Source of the DNA: Clostridia bacterium
GTDB lineage: Bacteria; Bacillota; Clostridia; UMGS1840
Direction of reading: 5' to 3'
Length of the DNA stretch: 64,000 nt
NCBI GenBank assembly: GCA_017625695.1
Contig: JAGAKI010000066.1
Location: 19,296-83,295 of the forward strand
Positions 61,355-64,000 of the stretch are shown here, one piece after another. The stretch's first letter is position 1. Each line of letters begins with the position of its first letter. The translations under genes were made by a program, and so were the position numbers. The notes under the pieces are model-generated. The model saw only the letters and a list, made by a program, of their open reading frames with translations. It was not told the origin of the DNA and searched no databases.

Positions 61355-64000
61355 ATGAGACTCAAAAGACTCTTGTCACTCTTGCTGACTGTTCTGATGC
61401 TTCTGTCCTCGGTAAGCATTATTTCTCAGGCAGCAACACCACAGATTAAGAACATCATTTTTATGATTCCCGATGGTGGATCTATGGCGTCTTTCTATCT
61501 GGCTGATGCCGTAAAACAAGCAGGCGGCATCAAATCCTCCGTAGCACCTTATGCTACCAAACAGACTGTTAATTACATGTACATGAAAGACTATTTGATT
61601 GGTTCCGAAAAAACCTACTGTGCTGATAATGCAGTTACCGACTCTGCAGCAGCAGGTACTGCATTAGCAGGCGGTTACAAAACCAATACCTACCACGTTG
61701 GAGTAAAACCTGATCTGACTCCCAGTGCAACCTTAATTGAAGTTGCGCAGTCTGTAGGGAAAAAGACCGGTATGGTTGCAACCTATGAATTTTCCAATGC
61801 AACTCCGGCAGCATTCTCTGCACATGAATCTCATCGTGATCACTATCCGTCCATTTCCCGTCAGATTGCACATCAGGGAATCGATGTTATCTTAGGCGGC
61901 GGATTCTCCAAATCTGAATGGCCCGAAGCAAAGACTGAAGTTCAGAAATTAGGATACAACATTATTGATAACAGATCTGAATTAAATGCTGTGAAAAAAG
62001 GCGATAAAATTTGGGGTAACTTATTCTCCGGAGAGGCAGCTTTCGACCATCAGAATACTGCAAGCGATGTTACCATATCAGAAATGACCACTGCTGCAAT
62101 CCGTGCATTAGAAAACGACAACGGGTTCTTCTTAATGGTAGAAGGCTCCAAGGTTGACGGTGGCGGACACGACAACAACGGTCTGGAAATGATTGGCGAT
62201 TATATTGCATTTGACGAAGCTTGTAAAATTGCTGTGGAATATGCAAAAGGCAGAAACGATACGTTAGTTCTTATGGCTCCTGACCATGACACCGGTGGTA
62301 TGAATGTTGTGAACCAGGCAACTGCAGTTTCCAACATTCAAAATGGTATCATCCCCGGAACTTCTGCTTTAACCTGGGAAACCAAACAGCACACCGCAAG
62401 AAACGGTGGCGTATTCTTATATGCTCCTGCAGGGGTAGCTTATCCTGCTGGTTTGTCCACCAATCCCGGTGTGGCTTCCAACTTTGATAACTATGTGGTT
62501 GAAAACACTGTATTTGCTCCTTATTTGGCAAACATTATGGGCGTAGACACGGCTGCTTTAAACAAGGAATTATTTGTGGATGTTACTTCGTTAGGTACCT
62601 ACACACCCTATACTGTTAACTATAGTCACAGAAACTTAGGGCATGCAATGTCCTCCAATGAACATACCGGTATCTTTACCTTTACTTCTGTAAATGCATC
62701 CATTGAACGAAATACTTCTATCTTAAAGTATAACGATCAGTCTATCAACTTGGACGGCATGGTTTCCGTATATGAAAACGGAAGATTCTATGTTCCTCAG
62801 ATGGCATTAGACATTCTGGAATTAGAAGCTCCCGGTCAGGGCGGTTCCGGTACCATTACTCCGGAAAGCTTAATCACCACCGAATCTCTGTACTCTATGG
62901 GAACTGCAGGTTCTTTGTGGGGTGATGTTAACGAATATAACGGTGCTACCGGCAGCGGTAACAGCGTGACCATTCAGGCAAGCGGTTATGTTACCTTCAA
63001 ACTGCCCGTTCCCAAAGCAGGTATCTACTACTTCCAGGTAAAATCCTCCGGTGGTAATACCACTTTGGAAGCACAGATTAATGCAAAGTATCTTGCAGAA
63101 CTTCCTGTATCCTCTGAAGATGCTTACTATTATCAGAACGCAGAAGGCGGATATGAATTCTTATATTCTCCCAGAGGTTCTAACGTGCTGAAGTTGACCA
63201 ACACCGGTTCTGAAGCAGTTACCTTAACTTCTGTGGAACTGATTGCTTCTCAGGTGGCAGTGGATAACGGTGTTACTCCTACTATGGATGACGTTAAATT
63301 AGTAGGCGGCGGTGAAACCGAACCCACGGCTCCCTCCAACATGACTTACAGCGAAATGGTGAAATACGCATACAATTTAAAAGGCGTTTCCACTACCAAC
63401 ACCGGCAACGTATTGTACTTTATGCCCAGCTCGGCTGCTTCTGTTGAAGTAAAAGTTGGCGTTCCAAAAACCGGTTACTATAATGTAAATGCAATTTTAG
63501 GCTCTTCTACAGGCGGCAGTACCCTCTATGACGATATAATGGTTACTAGCCCCAAAGGTGAAACCGCAAAATATCCCAGATCTATTGGAAGCAGCAGTCA
63601 CTCCTCCTATGTGGAAGCACTTTCTTCCATCTACCTGGTAAGAGGTGACAGAATCCTGACTTTCAATGCAAACACCAATTCCGGTAACGGTATTTATCTA
63701 CGTGGTGTATCTTTAGTGGAAGACCCCAACGGCGGGCCGCAGGCTACTGCTACTCCTGCACCTACTGCTACTCCTGTTCCCGGTGAAACTCCCGCATACG
63801 TAACAAGCACTTCCATCAATATGCCCGGAACCGGTGCTACCATAGCAGCTTGCTTAACCGGCGGAACCGGTGCTTCCGCAAGAAGTGACGGCTTCATTGA
63901 TCTTCAGGGTGGAGGAAAAACTGCAACCTTCACCATTCCTGCACCCCAGGCAGGTATCTACTATGTGCAGATTAAAGCAACTGCTGCATCCGCAATCCGT
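61355..64000 (+). CDS. Large secreted modular alkaline phosphatase (3' end outside window)
   Basis: 882 codons visible, frame open to the window end. Signal peptide about 1-26. The alkaline phosphatase domain (about 32-430) keeps E. coli-equivalent residues: D40 (for D51), D96-S97 nucleophile (D101-S102), T150, R161, E263, D268, H272, D310-H311 and H346. The Mg-site D153 equivalent is Asn148. Then a stalk-like stretch (about 450-490, ILKYNDQSINLDG, NGRFYVPQMALDIL), and beta-sandwich modules near 505-635 and 665-790, a Thr/Pro linker (about 796-812, ATPAPTATPVPGE), and a third module with AGIYYVQIKATAA. Carbohydrate- or surface-binding modules are likely. AAGGAGAAG lies before ATG. Confidence 0.87.
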   Translation, partial: MRLKRLLSLLLTVLMLLSSVSIISQAATPQIKNIIFMIPDGGSMASFYLADAVKQAGGIKSSVAPYATKQTVNYMYMKDYLIGSEKTYCADNAVTDSAAAGTALAGGYKTNTYHVGVKPDLTPSATLIEVAQSVGKKTGMVATYEFSNATPAAFSAHESHRDHYPSISRQIAHQGIDVILGGGFSKSEWPEAKTEVQKLGYNIIDNRSELNAVKKGDKIWGNLFSGEAAFDHQNTASDVTISEMTTAAIRALENDNGFFLMVEGSKVDGGGHDNNGLEMIGDYIAFDEACKIAVEYAKGRNDTLVLMAPDHDTGGMNVVNQATAVSNIQNGIIPGTSALTWETKQHTARNGGVFLYAPAGVAYPAGLSTNPGVASNFDNYVVENTVFAPYLANIMGVDTAALNKELFVDVTSLGTYTPYTVNYSHRNLGHAMSSNEHTGIFTFTSVNASIERNTSILKYNDQSINLDGMVSVYENGRFYVPQMALDILELEAPGQGGSGTITPESLITTESLYSMGTAGSLWGDVNEYNGATGSGNSVTIQASGYVTFKLPVPKAGIYYFQVKSSGGNTTLEAQINAKYLAELPVSSEDAYYYQNAEGGYEFLYSPRGSNVLKLTNTGSEAVTLTSVELIASQVAVDNGVTPTMDDVKLVGGGETEPTAPSNMTYSEMVKYAYNLKGVSTTNTGNVLYFMPSSAASVEVKVGVPKTGYYNVNAILGSSTGGSTLYDDIMVTSPKGETAKYPRSIGSSSHSSYVEALSSIYLVRGDRILTFNANTNSGNGIYLRGVSLVEDPNGGPQATATPAPTATPVPGETPAYVTSTSINMPGTGATIAACLTGGTGASARSDGFIDLQGGGKTATFTIPAPQAGIYYVQIKATAASAIR

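Overview
The window is a low-to-moderate GC chromosomal segment of an endospore-forming member of the Clostridia. Evidence for this is the set of sporulation and germination genes (spoIID, spoIIQ, sleB-ypeB, a sipL-like SPOCS/LysM gene, yabP, yabQ), the Firmicutes-type ribosomal gene order, S-layer-homology (SLH) proteins, strong AGGAGG ribosome binding sites, and a purine route with separate purO-like and AICAR-transformylase genes. Genus cannot be fixed from the sequence; SLH, copper-amine-oxidase-like stalk and NPCBM-like modules suggest an Oscillospirales/Monoglobales-like gut lineage, which is inference only.

Layout. 1-7.9 kb: the end of a noc/parB gene, then a mostly minus-strand block with a YcdB/PepSY-SLH surface protein, a UPF0210/ACT pair, class II fructose-bisphosphate aldolase and spoIID-spoIIQ. 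7.9-14 kb: lon-hisS-aspS and a small membrane protein, followed by a strong candidate 6S RNA. 14.4-16 kb: a small SLH protein convergent with an M23 peptidase. 16.1-17.6 kb: L20-type leader and infC-rpmI-rplT, with infC apparently starting at ATT. 17.6-19.4 kb: sleB-ypeB. 19.5-36.5 kb: an essentially uninterrupted S10-spc-alpha ribosomal superoperon from rpsJ to rpmE, including secY, adk, map, infA and rpoA; rpmD and rpmJ are too short for a simple ORF scan but are present. Almost every wider intercistronic gap in it carries a compact perfect hairpin.

36.5-37.8 kb is the only clearly accessory patch: a palindromic repeat, a small XRE repressor with paired operator-like palindromes, and a divergent stalk/NPCBM secreted protein. 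37.8-39.4 kb: sipL on the minus strand with a good sigma-E-type promoter. 39.5-47 kb: purE-purM-purN-purO-purH-purD, followed by a methyltransferase and an amidohydrolase. 47-49.1 kb: divIC, yabQ, yabP and a YkvI-like transporter on the minus strand. 49.1-52.2 kb: a DUF1858 protein, a small unknown, tagO/wecA and mnaA/wecB, for undecaprenyl-linked wall polymer precursors. 52.2-56.7 kb: a small alarmone synthetase and a heterodimeric ABC exporter. 56.8-60.9 kb: pth-mfd. 61.3-64 kb: the first 882 codons of a large secreted modular alkaline phosphatase that runs off the window.

Most of the window is conserved housekeeping DNA. I found no CRISPR array, prophage, insertion sequence, rRNA or tRNA gene. 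The points most worth testing are the RNA-level ones (6S RNA, rpsJ and rpsM leaders, intercistronic hairpins, infC ATT start, unusual starts of rpmD and the YkvI-like gene), the self-contained XRE/stalk module, and the modular phosphatase.
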